DNA of 64,000 nt from Deltaproteobacteria bacterium Ga0077539. Its GTDB lineage: Bacteria; Myxococcota_A; Polyangia; Polyangiales; Ga0077539. The translations under genes were made by a program, and so were the position numbers. Location of the stretch: assembly GCA_001465015.1 (NCBI GenBank), contig LNEO01000246.1, positions 124,001-188,000 of the forward strand, read 5' to 3'. The notes under the pieces were generated by a model. The model was given only the letters and a program-made list of their open reading frames with translations, made no database searches and was not told the origin of the DNA. Positions 33,461 through 41,637 of the stretch are shown here, in pieces. Each line of letters starts with the position of its first letter. Position 1 is the first letter of the stretch.

Positions 33461-34489
33461 TCACGCGCGCAGCAAGCGCGCGTCTCTTAGCCGCTGAGCG
33501 CCTGCGTAGTCGAGCACGGCTTCGCGCGTGGTAAACGCCGGGCGAAACTCGAGCTGCTTGCGCGCCCGCTCTCCGTCTGCGACGCAGATCCACCGCAGGT
33601 AGTCGACCCAGCTCGAGGGCGCCTCGAGCAGCTGTGCGGCCCAGAGCAAGCTCGCCGCGGGTTTGGCGACCGGCGCAGGAACGGGCCAGTTGCTGCGGCC
33701 CGCCAGCTCGATCACCTTGTGCAAAGGAAGCACGCCATCGCCGACGATGTTGAACACGCCCGGGACGTCGCTCATCGTCGCGAGCTTGAGCGCCGCGAGC
33801 GCGTCGACCTCGTGAAGAAACTGCATGAGCGGGTCGTAGCCCATCAGCGTCGGCACGAGCCTTCGTCCGAGGTAGCGCGACAGGTAGTTGCGCACCGTCG
33901 GGCCCAGGATCGGCGCCATGCGCAGAACGGTCACCACCGTCTGCGGCATCTGCCTGGCGAACCGCTGCACGACCGCCTCGGCCTCGATCTTGTCGACGAG
34001 AAAGCGACTCTCGCGGTTGCCCTCGAGCTTGTGGCTCTCGGTGAGAAAGTTCGGGTTGCTGGGCCGCGCTCCGTAGAGAATCGTCTGCGACCACAGGATG
34101 AACTTGCGCACCGGGCGCTCGCGACAGGCGTTGAGCACGTGCATCGTCCCCACGGACTCGAGCTCGTGCGCCCACGCGCTCGCGTAGGTGGGCGACGCGA
34201 GAAACGCGAGGTGGAGAAACGTGTCGACGCCCTCGGCCGCGAGGATCTCGGCCATTCGCGCGTCCACGGTGGGCTGCGTGAGGTCGACTTTGTAGAACCG
34301 CGTCTTGCGGCCAGCGGTCGTGGGCTGCTCGACGTCGAGCGCGACGATGCGCCCGATGCGATCGTCGTCCTCGAGCAAACCAATGAGGTTTCGCCCGAGA
34401 AATCCAACTGCTCCAGTGAGCGCCACCGTTCGTCGTGCTCGCGGCGTCCGCGCCACGGCGCGCCCTCGGGCGCCGGTCGAGTCCGTCAT
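33461..34489 (-). CDS. NAD-dependent epimerase/dehydratase (atypical SDR)
   Basis: A 342-residue extended SDR. The nucleotide-binding motif is VALTGAVGFLGRNLIGLL (GxxGxxG), followed by VALDVE and the VDTFLHLAF block. At the position of the YxxxK catalytic pair it has FLVDKIEAE, so Tyr appears replaced by Phe while Lys is kept. That suggests a non-classical reaction or a binding role. The C-terminal half is like other sugar/NAD epimerases (GVFNIVGDGVLPLHKVIELAG). It lies between the acyltransferase and the propeller gene on the same strand. Confidence 0.8.
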   Translation of the reverse strand: MTDSTGARGRAVARTPRARRTVALTGAVGFLGRNLIGLLEDDDRIGRIVALDVEQPTTAGRKTRFYKVDLTQPTVDARMAEILAAEGVDTFLHLAFLASPTYASAWAHELESVGTMHVLNACRERPVRKFILWSQTILYGARPSNPNFLTESHKLEGNRESRFLVDKIEAEAVVQRFARQMPQTVVTVLRMAPILGPTVRNYLSRYLGRRLVPTLMGYDPLMQFLHEVDALAALKLATMSDVPGVFNIVGDGVLPLHKVIELAGRSNWPVPAPVAKPAASLLWAAQLLEAPSSWVDYLRWICVADGERARKQLEFRPAFTTREAVLDYAGAQRLRDARLLRA

Positions 34490-34571
34490 GGCCGCGGATG
34501 GTGTGTGCTAACCGGGCGCCCTGGCAAGTGCGGACCGCCGTGCCCCCGAACACGGCGGCGCTACGAATCGC

Positions 34572-36167
34572 TCAGCGCTCGATCTTTTCGGGCACGAACT
34601 CGATCTCAGAAAAATCCGCCGGCCGCGCCTCGCCCGCGCGCCACGCGGACTCGACCCCGACGACCTCGTACCACTCGCCGCCTTCGACCTCGATCCACAC
34701 GCGGTTCTCCCGCGAGTAGAGCTTGCAGGGCGGCGTGTCGAAGCTCGCGAGCTCGCGCAGGGTCTCGTCGTACAGGCCCCACACGCGAACGCGCGGGGTC
34801 TGCGTGCACGCGAGCACGATCACGCGACCCGAGAAGAGCGAGGCGACGGCGTCGGCGCCGATGTCAGCGCGAGACATCACGCCCGGACGACGCCCTTCGA
34901 CGCCGCACAAAGCGGTCGAGCGAGCGTTGACCGCGAGCGCGAGTCCGCCAGCGGCGAACGCGAGCCCCTTCACTTCGTCCTCGAAGGTGGCGATCTGGAT
35001 GACCTTTCCGTGCCGCAAATCGACCATCCACACGCGGCTGTCGCGCGCGGTGGTCGCGAGGCACGTCGAGCGATCCCAACGCAGGGTCATGACCGAGCCT
35101 GGGTCTTTGACGCGAAGCTCGCTCTCGACGAAGCGCCCGCCATCGTAGACCGCGAAGCGCTTCTGGCCTTTTCCGCGCTTCCACCCGAGGACGGTGTCTT
35201 CGTCCTCGACGTGCCACTCGTTGCTGTACTCGAAGAGCCTCGCTGCGTCGCGCGGCACCTCGGTGTCGTCCGCGCCGAGCTCGCGCGGGCGCGCTCCCGC
35301 GAACTGAAACCCGACGACCCCTTCGCTGGGATCGACCGCGAAAGCGCCCTGCTTTCGCACGGGCCCCTTCGCGCGCTCGCCCACGTTGGGGACAGCCTCG
35401 AAGGACTCGGGGCTGACGTCGAGGCCCATCAAGAACCGATCGAGCGTCGCGATCTCGCGCGTCTCGAAGGTGCGGACGAAGATCCGTCCGCCCTGCGCAT
35501 AGAGCGCCTCGGCGTTGCACTTGACCCGCCCGAGCTTGCGAAACTGGTTGTTGTGCCAGCCGAGCAGCACGACGTGGTGACCGTCGCTGTCGTGCGTGAG
35601 GGTGGCCACGAGGCGGCCGTTGCGCGTCGACGCGAGGAGATACGCGCCGATTTGCACTTTGCGCTCGACCTCGATCTTGCCTGCGTCGTTGCGCTTCAAG
35701 ATCTTGAGGTGGGTCCCTTCGGCGACGATCACGCGCGACTCTGGGCCGTACGCGACGCCGTACAAGCTATCGCCGAGCAGGGCGAGCTTGGTGGCAGACT
35801 TTGCAGCGAAGTCGACCTCCCACAGCGAGTCCTGGCTGAACGCGAGCAACACCGCGCCGTGGTCTTCACGGACGGTGACGATGGGTTCTTCGTGGGGCAG
35901 GTCGAATTCTTCTACTTCGACGATTCCTTCATCGGTGGTGAAGAGAAAGCGCGGTGACTGCTTCTTCGGGCGAACAACGGCGTACGCACGACCGTCGAGC
36001 GTGGCACCGATGACCGAAGCACGGTCGAAGCGGGCTTTCTGGTTCTGGGTTGGCCGCGGCTGTTCGGAGCCGGGATCCCGGGCGGGGGTGAGGATCAGAT
36101 CGGAGCCAGCCGCTTCGCGGCGTTCGCTGTTGCGGCGGCTCGTCGAGGTCGACGTCGTCATCGTCAT
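34572..36167 (-). CDS. beta-propeller-like protein
   Basis: A protein of about 531 residues. I chose the ATG at 36167 (a second one lies at 36161); the frame is open to 36260, but the extension is compositionally odd. The sequence is a chain of short beta-repeats of about 40-50 residues with SLWEVDF, RVWMVDLRHGKVIQIATF and RVRVWGLYDETLRELASF, typical of WD40-like propellers. The N-terminal TMTTSTSTSRRNSERRE stretch is low complexity. There is no signal peptide. Role unknown. Confidence 0.6.
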   Translation of the reverse strand: MTMTTSTSTSRRNSERREAAGSDLILTPARDPGSEQPRPTQNQKARFDRASVIGATLDGRAYAVVRPKKQSPRFLFTTDEGIVEVEEFDLPHEEPIVTVREDHGAVLLAFSQDSLWEVDFAAKSATKLALLGDSLYGVAYGPESRVIVAEGTHLKILKRNDAGKIEVERKVQIGAYLLASTRNGRLVATLTHDSDGHHVVLLGWHNNQFRKLGRVKCNAEALYAQGGRIFVRTFETREIATLDRFLMGLDVSPESFEAVPNVGERAKGPVRKQGAFAVDPSEGVVGFQFAGARPRELGADDTEVPRDAARLFEYSNEWHVEDEDTVLGWKRGKGQKRFAVYDGGRFVESELRVKDPGSVMTLRWDRSTCLATTARDSRVWMVDLRHGKVIQIATFEDEVKGLAFAAGGLALAVNARSTALCGVEGRRPGVMSRADIGADAVASLFSGRVIVLACTQTPRVRVWGLYDETLRELASFDTPPCKLYSRENRVWIEVEGGEWYEVVGVESAWRAGEARPADFSEIEFVPEKIER

Positions 36168-36492
36168 CGTCGCTCGGCTCCCTGAAGATGAATCAATGGG
36201 CCACGCCGGCCCCGTGCAGAGTGAAATGGGAGCCCCGAAGGGGTGGGGACCGTAGCGCAACCCGGATCGGAATTACACGGAACTCCGACCACAATCCACG
36301 CGCTACAAAGGTATGCCTATGTAGGATATTCGCTGAAACCTCCGAGTTTCAAGGGATTCCGTGGAGAATCTTCGAGGGGGGTGTGGGGTCCAAGGGACTC
36401 CGATGGTGGCAGTCTGCTTCCGTTGTGCAGTTCGACTGCCCCCACCCACGGGAAATCGCGAAGCGGGGACTCTGGGCCCCCGACGGGCTCGA
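36168..36492. other. structured non-coding island (gap between genes)
   Basis: A stretch of 325 bases that is less GC-rich than the flanks and full of short dyads: CCCC-GAA-GGGG near 36233-36243; CGGA/TCCG with internal pairing near 36268-36287; CCTA/TAGG at 36316-36325; GAAAC/GTTTC at 36335-36350 with a 6-base loop; GATTC/GAATC at 36355-36370 with a 6-base loop; GTCC/GGAC near 36388-36398. It ends with a long hairpin: GGTGG-CAGTC at 36405-36414 pairs with GACTG-CCC-CCACC at 36434-36446, with CCC bulged. No open frame explains it. It could be a structured RNA or a decayed REP/MITE-like element. Confidence 0.5.
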
Positions 36493-36846
36493 TCAACCGA
36501 TGTGGGGCAGCGCCCAGCGCAACAGCGAGTTGCAAACGGCGACGAGCAGCGCGGCGATCGAGGCGACCAAGCAGCCGTCGATCTCGACCCCCCGGACGAG
36601 CTTGCGAGCCATCATGAACACCGCCCCGTTCAAGAAGAACGCGACGACCCCCAGCGTGAGCACCGCCGCCGGGACGCTGATGAACCCGAGCACGCCCCAC
36701 ACGACCGAGTTGAACAGCGCGACGACCACCGAAAAGAGCACGGCGTCGGTGAACTTCTTGACGCGGATACCGGGCAGGATCGCGGCGACGAGCAGGACGC
36801 TCAGGCCGCCGAGCAAGAAGTGAAACACCGTTTGGACAATGCTCAT
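36493..36846 (-). CDS. phage-holin-family (PF04020-like) membrane protein
   Basis: A 117-residue protein with four hydrophobic helices (about 5-23, 33-53, 57-78, 92-110), the arrangement of the four-span family named from mycobacteriophage holins. The IRVKKFTDAVLFSVVVALFNSVVWGVLG block is characteristic. Most bacterial members are chromosomal genes of unknown envelope function, and there are no phage genes around it. Confidence 0.8.
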   Translation of the reverse strand: MSIVQTVFHFLLGGLSVLLVAAILPGIRVKKFTDAVLFSVVVALFNSVVWGVLGFISVPAAVLTLGVVAFFLNGAVFMMARKLVRGVEIDGCLVASIAALLVAVCNSLLRWALPHIG

Positions 36847-36949
36847 CGCACGCTCCTTGTTCGCGCCGCAGAGACACTCGAGCGCGCGAACGGGGACTGA
36901 GCGTGCTTCGCGTCGGGCCCGTTGTCGAGCGATCCCCCAACAATCGTGC

Positions 36950-37330
36950 TCAGCGCCGCCGCATCAACGTACGAACGTGCGCCACGAGCGCGTCGCGAAG
37001 GGCGGTGTCCGTCGCGAGCTCGGGGTTGGGCGGCATCATGCCGCTGAGCCCCACGGCGCTGCCGCCGCCAGAGAGCAAGCGCCGTAGGTGCTCGTCCGTG
37101 GCGCGCGCGTGCCACACAGGGTCGGTGAAGTCCCGCGGCCTGGGCGTGAGTCCAGCAGCAGCCGCGCCATCGCCGCGCCCTTGCGGGCCGTGGCACGGCA
37201 CGCAGCGGGACGAGAACAGCTCTTGCGCGCGATCCGAGACAGATCGGGGCGCCTCAGGAGCGGAGGGCTTGCACCCGCCCAACGAACACAGCGCCGAGAG
37301 CGCTGCCACGAACAGCCAGCGAGCATCCAT
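36950..37330 (-). CDS. lipoprotein cytochrome c
   Basis: A 126-residue single-haem c-type cytochrome. The start at 37330 gives a lipobox (LGGC). Haem is attached at CVPCH; SGMMPP holds the likely distal Met. The fold is class I (cytochrome_CBB3 type). It is probably anchored in the periplasm and carries electrons to an oxidase or reductase not encoded nearby. Confidence 0.85.
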   Translation of the reverse strand: MDARWLFVAALSALCSLGGCKPSAPEAPRSVSDRAQELFSSRCVPCHGPQGRGDGAAAAGLTPRPRDFTDPVWHARATDEHLRRLLSGGGSAVGLSGMMPPNPELATDTALRDALVAHVRTLMRRR

Positions 37331-37381
37331 GACAGCGCGGGTCTGGCACGCCGCCGTCCCTCGCGCGAGCGAACAAGTTAC

Positions 37382-37408
37382 GCGGCGCGCGCCGCAAGTG
37401 CGCGCCGC
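37382..37408 (-). terminator. strong GC hairpin after hipA-like gene
   Basis: GCGGCGCGC (37382-37390) pairs with GCGCGCCGC (37400-37408) around a 9-base loop, and the first 14 bases are themselves a perfect palindrome. It lies just past the hipA-like stop and before the cytochrome gene on the same strand. There is no T-run, so intrinsic termination is uncertain. Confidence 0.4.
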
Positions 37409-37439
37409 GCGCAGCCCGCGACGACCCCGAGCATCGTCG

Positions 37440-38591
37440 CTACCCAGAGCGGTCATCGCTCTCGCGCACGTACCCCAGCCACCGCCCTCGAAACGCCTCG
37501 CTGATCGCGGCGTCCTCGCGCACCCTCGCGCAGAGAGCGGTCACGAGACGACGCACATCGTGCTCCTTGGTCCCGGCGATCGACGGCTCGATCCATCGGT
37601 CGGGCAACTCGTCCCCGCTCGGCGCGAACTTCATTGGAAGCACGTCGTAAAAGGGAGCGAGGCTCGGCTGGCCGCGTTCGTCGAAGAGCAAGCCGTAGTT
37701 TCCCAGGTGTGTGTCGTTGTTTCCGATCGCCCTCGAGAACTCGTGCACCACCTCGAAGCGTCGAAGCTCGTCACTCGACAGCCAGCCGGAGCAACGAAGC
37801 TCTATCGCGACGGTCCCGGCCTGCGCAGCGTTGACGATGCGGTACTGCGCTGCGGCGAGCCAATACCACGAAGCTGCGCCGATTCGGCCTCGCCCTTCGA
37901 CGCGGTCGAATCGCTCGGCGACGAGGCACACCCGATCGTCTACCAGCGTGATCCGCGCTCGAGCCGCAGGGATCGACGCGGCTGCAAGCGTCGCCGCGCA
38001 GTGCGACTCGAGTCGAAGAAGGTCTGCCCAACGCTGTCCGAGATCCGTCGAAACGGGCGGCGAAAACTTCACGAGCCAGCCTGTTCCGTCGGAGAGCCGA
38101 AGCGTGAATTTGGGTCGCTCGCCGCCCATCGAGCTCATCGCGTTCGTCTGCGCGCGCGCCTCGTCGATCAGCGCCGCGAACTGGGACTCCGCCTCCTCAC
38201 GCGCGGGCCCCGAGGTGCGTCCCTCACCGAAGATGCGCTGATAGCGCTCGTAGCTGCCGTCGCCCACGACGAGGTTGCCAGTCAGGTCATGGCCCGCGTT
38301 TTCGAGGGCCGCGAGCGTGTGCTCCGCCGTCCAGTCTCGCGGTCTCGCGGGCAACCCGAGCTCGGAAAACCACTGTGCGAACCGCGCGCCGATGAATCCT
38401 GACGGGGCCGCGTCCTGCATCGCCCAGGGGACGTCTTCTTCGACCGCGTGCTCTCCGACGTCGAGCAGCGGATAGCCGAGCGCTTCGAGCTCCAAACTTC
38501 GAACATGGGTCGAGAGTCGCAGCTGCCCGAGGCGACGCAGCTCGCCGCTCGGCGTCACGATTCGGATCGGCACGACGCGCGACGAACCCAT
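37440..38591 (-). CDS. HipA-like Ser/Thr kinase (orphan)
   Basis: A 383-residue protein related to HipA toxins, which phosphorylate glutamyl-tRNA synthetase and induce dormancy. Visible parts are the GERPKFTLRL-WLVKFSPP nucleotide strand with its Lys, LRLESHCAATLAAA, CLVAERFDR and the catalytic loop NNDTHLGNYG (the HipA N-x-D-x-H-x-G-N form), followed by YDVLPM. The N-terminal 140 residues resemble the HipA N-terminal domain only loosely. I chose the ATG at 38591; the frame is open to 38741. No HipB-like HTH antitoxin gene is next to it; instead a zinc-ribbon gene is divergent. Confidence 0.75.
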   Translation of the reverse strand: MGSSRVVPIRIVTPSGELRRLGQLRLSTHVRSLELEALGYPLLDVGEHAVEEDVPWAMQDAAPSGFIGARFAQWFSELGLPARPRDWTAEHTLAALENAGHDLTGNLVVGDGSYERYQRIFGEGRTSGPAREEAESQFAALIDEARAQTNAMSSMGGERPKFTLRLSDGTGWLVKFSPPVSTDLGQRWADLLRLESHCAATLAAASIPAARARITLVDDRVCLVAERFDRVEGRGRIGAASWYWLAAAQYRIVNAAQAGTVAIELRCSGWLSSDELRRFEVVHEFSRAIGNNDTHLGNYGLLFDERGQPSLAPFYDVLPMKFAPSGDELPDRWIEPSIAGTKEHDVRRLVTALCARVREDAAISEAFRGRWLGYVRESDDRSG

Positions 38592-38767
38592 CGCGATCGA
38601 TGATGGTAGGCGTTGCGACGAACCACAACGACCAACTTCGCGCGAGTCTCGAGGTCGGTGCCAGATCAGAGCGAAACGTCGATGGTGGGCTCCGACTCGC
38701 GAGGCACCGAGCGGTGCTCGCTGCAGCAGTTGCTGGGACACACACTTTCACGATAGCGACCTCGCCC

Positions 38768-39025
38768 GTGACCATCGTTCAACGATACGTCTGTCGAAGC
38801 TGCGCCTATCGATCCTCACCGATCGGCGTGATGCCGTTCAGCCCGACGAGCCCGACGAACCAACGCTTCTTCACCTGCGGCCCCTGCAAAGAGCTCGTGG
38901 CTGCAGTGTCGACTGTTGGCGGCGTCGGCGTTCGTTGCACTCATTGCCAGCGAGACGGGCTCGCGCCCCTCTCCGGCTGTCCGCGCTGCGGCAGCAAAGA
39001 CGCCCGCTTCGAGACCGACCGCTGA
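38768..39025 (+). CDS. small zinc-ribbon protein
   Basis: An 85-residue protein from the GTG at 38768, with four CxxC pairs (CRSC, CGPC, CTHC, CPRC) that make two zinc ribbons. There is no other motif. It is divergent from the hipA-like gene across 176 bases. The neighbourhood could make it a regulator of that kinase, but the sequence gives no direct evidence. Its stop lies 31 bases before the palindromic array. Confidence 0.6.
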   Translation: MTIVQRYVCRSCAYRSSPIGVMPFSPTSPTNQRFFTCGPCKELVAAVSTVGGVGVRCTHCQRDGLAPLSGCPRCGSKDARFETDR

Positions 39026-39056
39026 CGCGAGGACACGCGACGTCCCGATCCCCCAA

Positions 39057-39166
39057 CGCTTGATGCTCAGCATCATCCCGCTTGATGCTCAGCATCATCC
39101 CGCTTGATGCTCAGCATCATCCCGCTTGATGCTCAGCATCATCCCGCTTGATGCTCAGCATCATCG
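39057..39166. repeat. five tandem 22-bp palindromic units
   Basis: Five contiguous 22-base units (starts at 39057, 39079, 39101, 39123, 39145) are identical except the last base of the last unit. Each holds a perfect 15-base dyad, TGATGCTCAGCATCA (7+1+7), flanked by CGCT and TCC. The period is two helical turns, so all dyads face the same side. The array sits between the convergent 3' ends of the zinc-ribbon gene and glnA. It may be a protein-binding array, a bidirectional terminator or a VNTR. Confidence 0.9.
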
Positions 39167-39193
39167 CCGTCCCCCCGCGTCACGCCCTCGCGC

Positions 39194-40603
39194 TCACACG
39201 TCGTAGTACAGGAAGTACTCCATCGGCGTCGGGCGCAGGCGCACCGGGTCGTGCTCGTTCGAGCGCTTGTACTCGATCCAGGTCTCGAGCAGGTCCTTGG
39301 TGAACACGTCGCCCTTGAGCAAGAACTCGTGGTCCGCTTCGAGCGCGTCGAGGGACTCGCCGAGCGAGCCGCACACCTGCGGGACGCTCTTGGCCTCTTC
39401 GGGCGAGAGCGAGTAGATGTCCTTGTCCAGCGCGTCGCCAGGGGACAGGCGGTTCATCACGCCGTCGAGCCCCGCCATCATCATGGCGGCAAACGCGAGG
39501 TAGCCGTTGCACGACGGGTCGGGGAAGCGCACTTCGATTCGCTTGGCCTTCGGGCTCGACGAGAACATCGGGATGCGGATCGACGCCGAGCGGTTGCGCG
39601 AGCTGTACGCGAGGTTGACCGGCGCTTCGTAGCCCGGAACGAGCCTGCGATAGCTGTTCACCGTCGGGTTGGTGATCGCGTTGAGGGCCTTGGCGTGCTT
39701 CAGGATTCCCGCGATGTAGTGCATCGCCATCTCGCTCATGCCTGCATAACCGTCGCCCGCGAAGAGGGGCTTGCCGCCCTTCCACAAGGACTGGTGCACG
39801 TGCATGCCCGAGCCGTTGTCGCCGTAGAGCGGCTTGGGCATGAACGTCGCGCTGCGCCCGTTGCGAAACGCGACGTTCTTCACGACGTATTTGAACCACA
39901 ACAGCTTGTCCGCCATCGTCACGAGCGAGTCGAACTTCATGTCGATCTCGCACTGACCGGCGGTGGCGACCTCGTGGTGCGACGTCTCGACCTCGATGCC
40001 GACGGCCTCGAGGCACTGGCACATCTCCGTGCGCAGATCCATCAGGCGATCGTGGGGCGCGACGGGGAAGTAGCCCTGCTTGTGGCGGATCGTGTAGCCG
40101 AGGTTCTTCTCGCCGCTGCCCGAGTTCCACGTGGCCTCTTCGGAGTCGACCGAGAAGAACTGCGCGTGCGGCTTCACTTCGTAGCGCACGTCGTCGAACA
40201 CGAAGAACTCCGCCTCGGGACCACAGTAGATCGTGTCCGCGATGTTCGTGCTCTTCAGGTACGCCTCGGCCTTGCGCGCGATGTAGCGCGGATCGCGGCC
40301 GTACGGCTGGCGCGTGATCGGATCGACGATGTTGCAGATGAGCGACAGCGTCGGCTGCGCCATGAAGGGGTCGATCCGGGCCGTGGGCGCCTCGGGCAAG
40401 AGCAACATGTCCGACTCGTTGATGGCCTTCCACCCGCGGATGGAGCTTCCGTCGAAGCCGAAGCCATCCTCGAACGCGTCCTCCGTCAGGCGATGAAACG
40501 GCACGCTCGTGTGCTGCCACTGACCCAACAAGTCACAGAACTTGAGGTCCACCATCACGACGTTGTGCTTGCGTCCGAGCTCGATCGCGTCCTTCGATTG
40601 CAT
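39194..40603 (-). CDS. glnA: type I glutamine synthetase
   Basis: A 469-residue GSI-type enzyme that makes glutamine from glutamate, ammonia and ATP as a dodecamer. Active-site blocks are [53 protein letters not shown] and [14 protein letters not shown]. The adenylylation Tyr sits in [12 protein letters not shown], so it should be of the regulated beta subtype. The start at 40603 has AAGGACTC upstream; the frame is open to 40690. It follows glnB on the same strand after 93 bases. Confidence 0.97.
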   Translation of the reverse strand: MQSKDAIELGRKHNVVMVDLKFCDLLGQWQHTSVPFHRLTEDAFEDGFGFDGSSIRGWKAINESDMLLLPEAPTARIDPFMAQPTLSLICNIVDPITRQPYGRDPRYIARKAEAYLKSTNIADTIYCGPEAEFFVFDDVRYEVKPHAQFFSVDSEEATWNSGSGEKNLGYTIRHKQGYFPVAPHDRLMDLRTEMCQCLEAVGIEVETSHHEVATAGQCEIDMKFDSLVTMADKLLWFKYVVKNVAFRNGRSATFMPKPLYGDNGSGMHVHQSLWKGGKPLFAGDGYAGMSEMAMHYIAGILKHAKALNAITNPTVNSYRRLVPGYEAPVNLAYSSRNRSASIRIPMFSSSPKAKRIEVRFPDPSCNGYLAFAAMMMAGLDGVMNRLSPGDALDKDIYSLSPEEAKSVPQVCGSLGESLDALEADHEFLLKGDVFTKDLLETWIEYKRSNEHDPVRLRPTPMEYFLYYDV

Positions 40604-40696
40604 GAGAGTCCTTCGCTTGTTTTTGTGTGTTACGTCACTGAGAACATAGAGTTGGGCCTCGTCGAGCGCGCCGCTCGATCGGTGTCCCAAACGTGA

Positions 40697-41172
<476 letters not shown>

Positions 41173-41201
41173 TCGCCCCACCCCGCTGTCTCAGCGGACG
41201 A

Positions 41202-41603
41202 TCACACGTCGAACGACACGAACGGCGGAGCGCCGTAGCGCGTCTGCATCATCGTTCCATCGCCGGGCGTCGGCGTCGTCGCGGGGCCGGCGTCCGCCGC
41301 AGATGCAGTCGTGTCGGTCGTCGGGGTGGTCGTGCCGTCCGTCGTCGAGCCGCTTCCGCCGCTCGTGGTGCCGCTCGTCGCGGCGCCCGTCGTGGATTGC
41401 GCCGAGGGCTGCGGGCCGTCGCACGCCGCGGCTGCGAGCGCCACGCCGAGCGCGACGATCGCCGAGCGCGAGAGCCCCTCGGTCGAGGCGCGATGGACCG
41501 AGGCGCGAGGCGCGAGCGACCGCGCGCAGAAGTGGCAGGTTGACTCGCACGAGCGGACGAAGCGCCCGCAGTGCACACAGGGAACGAGCGGCGAATCTGA
41601 CAT
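41202..41603 (-). CDS. small zinc-finger/lipobox-like hypothetical protein
   Basis: A 133-residue protein. The N-terminus has CxxC pairs (PCVHCG, CESTCHFC) like a small zinc ribbon. A hydrophobic helix follows (SAIVALGVALAAAACDG), then a Thr/Ser/Gly-rich tail ending in TRYGAPPFVSFDV. The helix plus Cys mimics an internal lipobox, but the preceding zinc ribbon would stay in the cytoplasm, so it is more likely a single-span protein with an exported disordered tail. Confidence 0.55.
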   Translation of the reverse strand: MSDSPLVPCVHCGRFVRSCESTCHFCARSLAPRASVHRASTEGLSRSAIVALGVALAAAACDGPQPSAQSTTGAATSGTTSGGSGSTTDGTTTPTTDTTASAADAGPATTPTPGDGTMMQTRYGAPPFVSFDV

Positions 41604-41637
41604 CGCCGCGACGATACTCCGTCCGTGGGTTTCTGCG

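Noticed and set aside
36493-36846. Prophage remnant because of the holin-like protein
   Set aside because: There are no other phage genes, no attachment repeats and no integrase, and this family is common on chromosomes.
36317-36943. A minus-strand open frame across the structured island and the holin-like gene
   Set aside because: It runs in another frame through the well-supported four-span protein and a hairpin-rich non-coding stretch.
37440-38741. Complete hipBA toxin-antitoxin locus
   Set aside because: No HTH antitoxin is encoded next to the kinase. The upstream 50 codons of the open frame are not HipA-like and precede a good ATG.
39057-39166. CRISPR array
   Set aside because: The units are directly contiguous with no unique spacers, the period is only 22 bases, and no cas gene is present.
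39251-40696. A 481-codon open frame antisense to glnA
   Set aside because: It mirrors the glutamine synthetase codons, and its product is compositionally biased without motifs.
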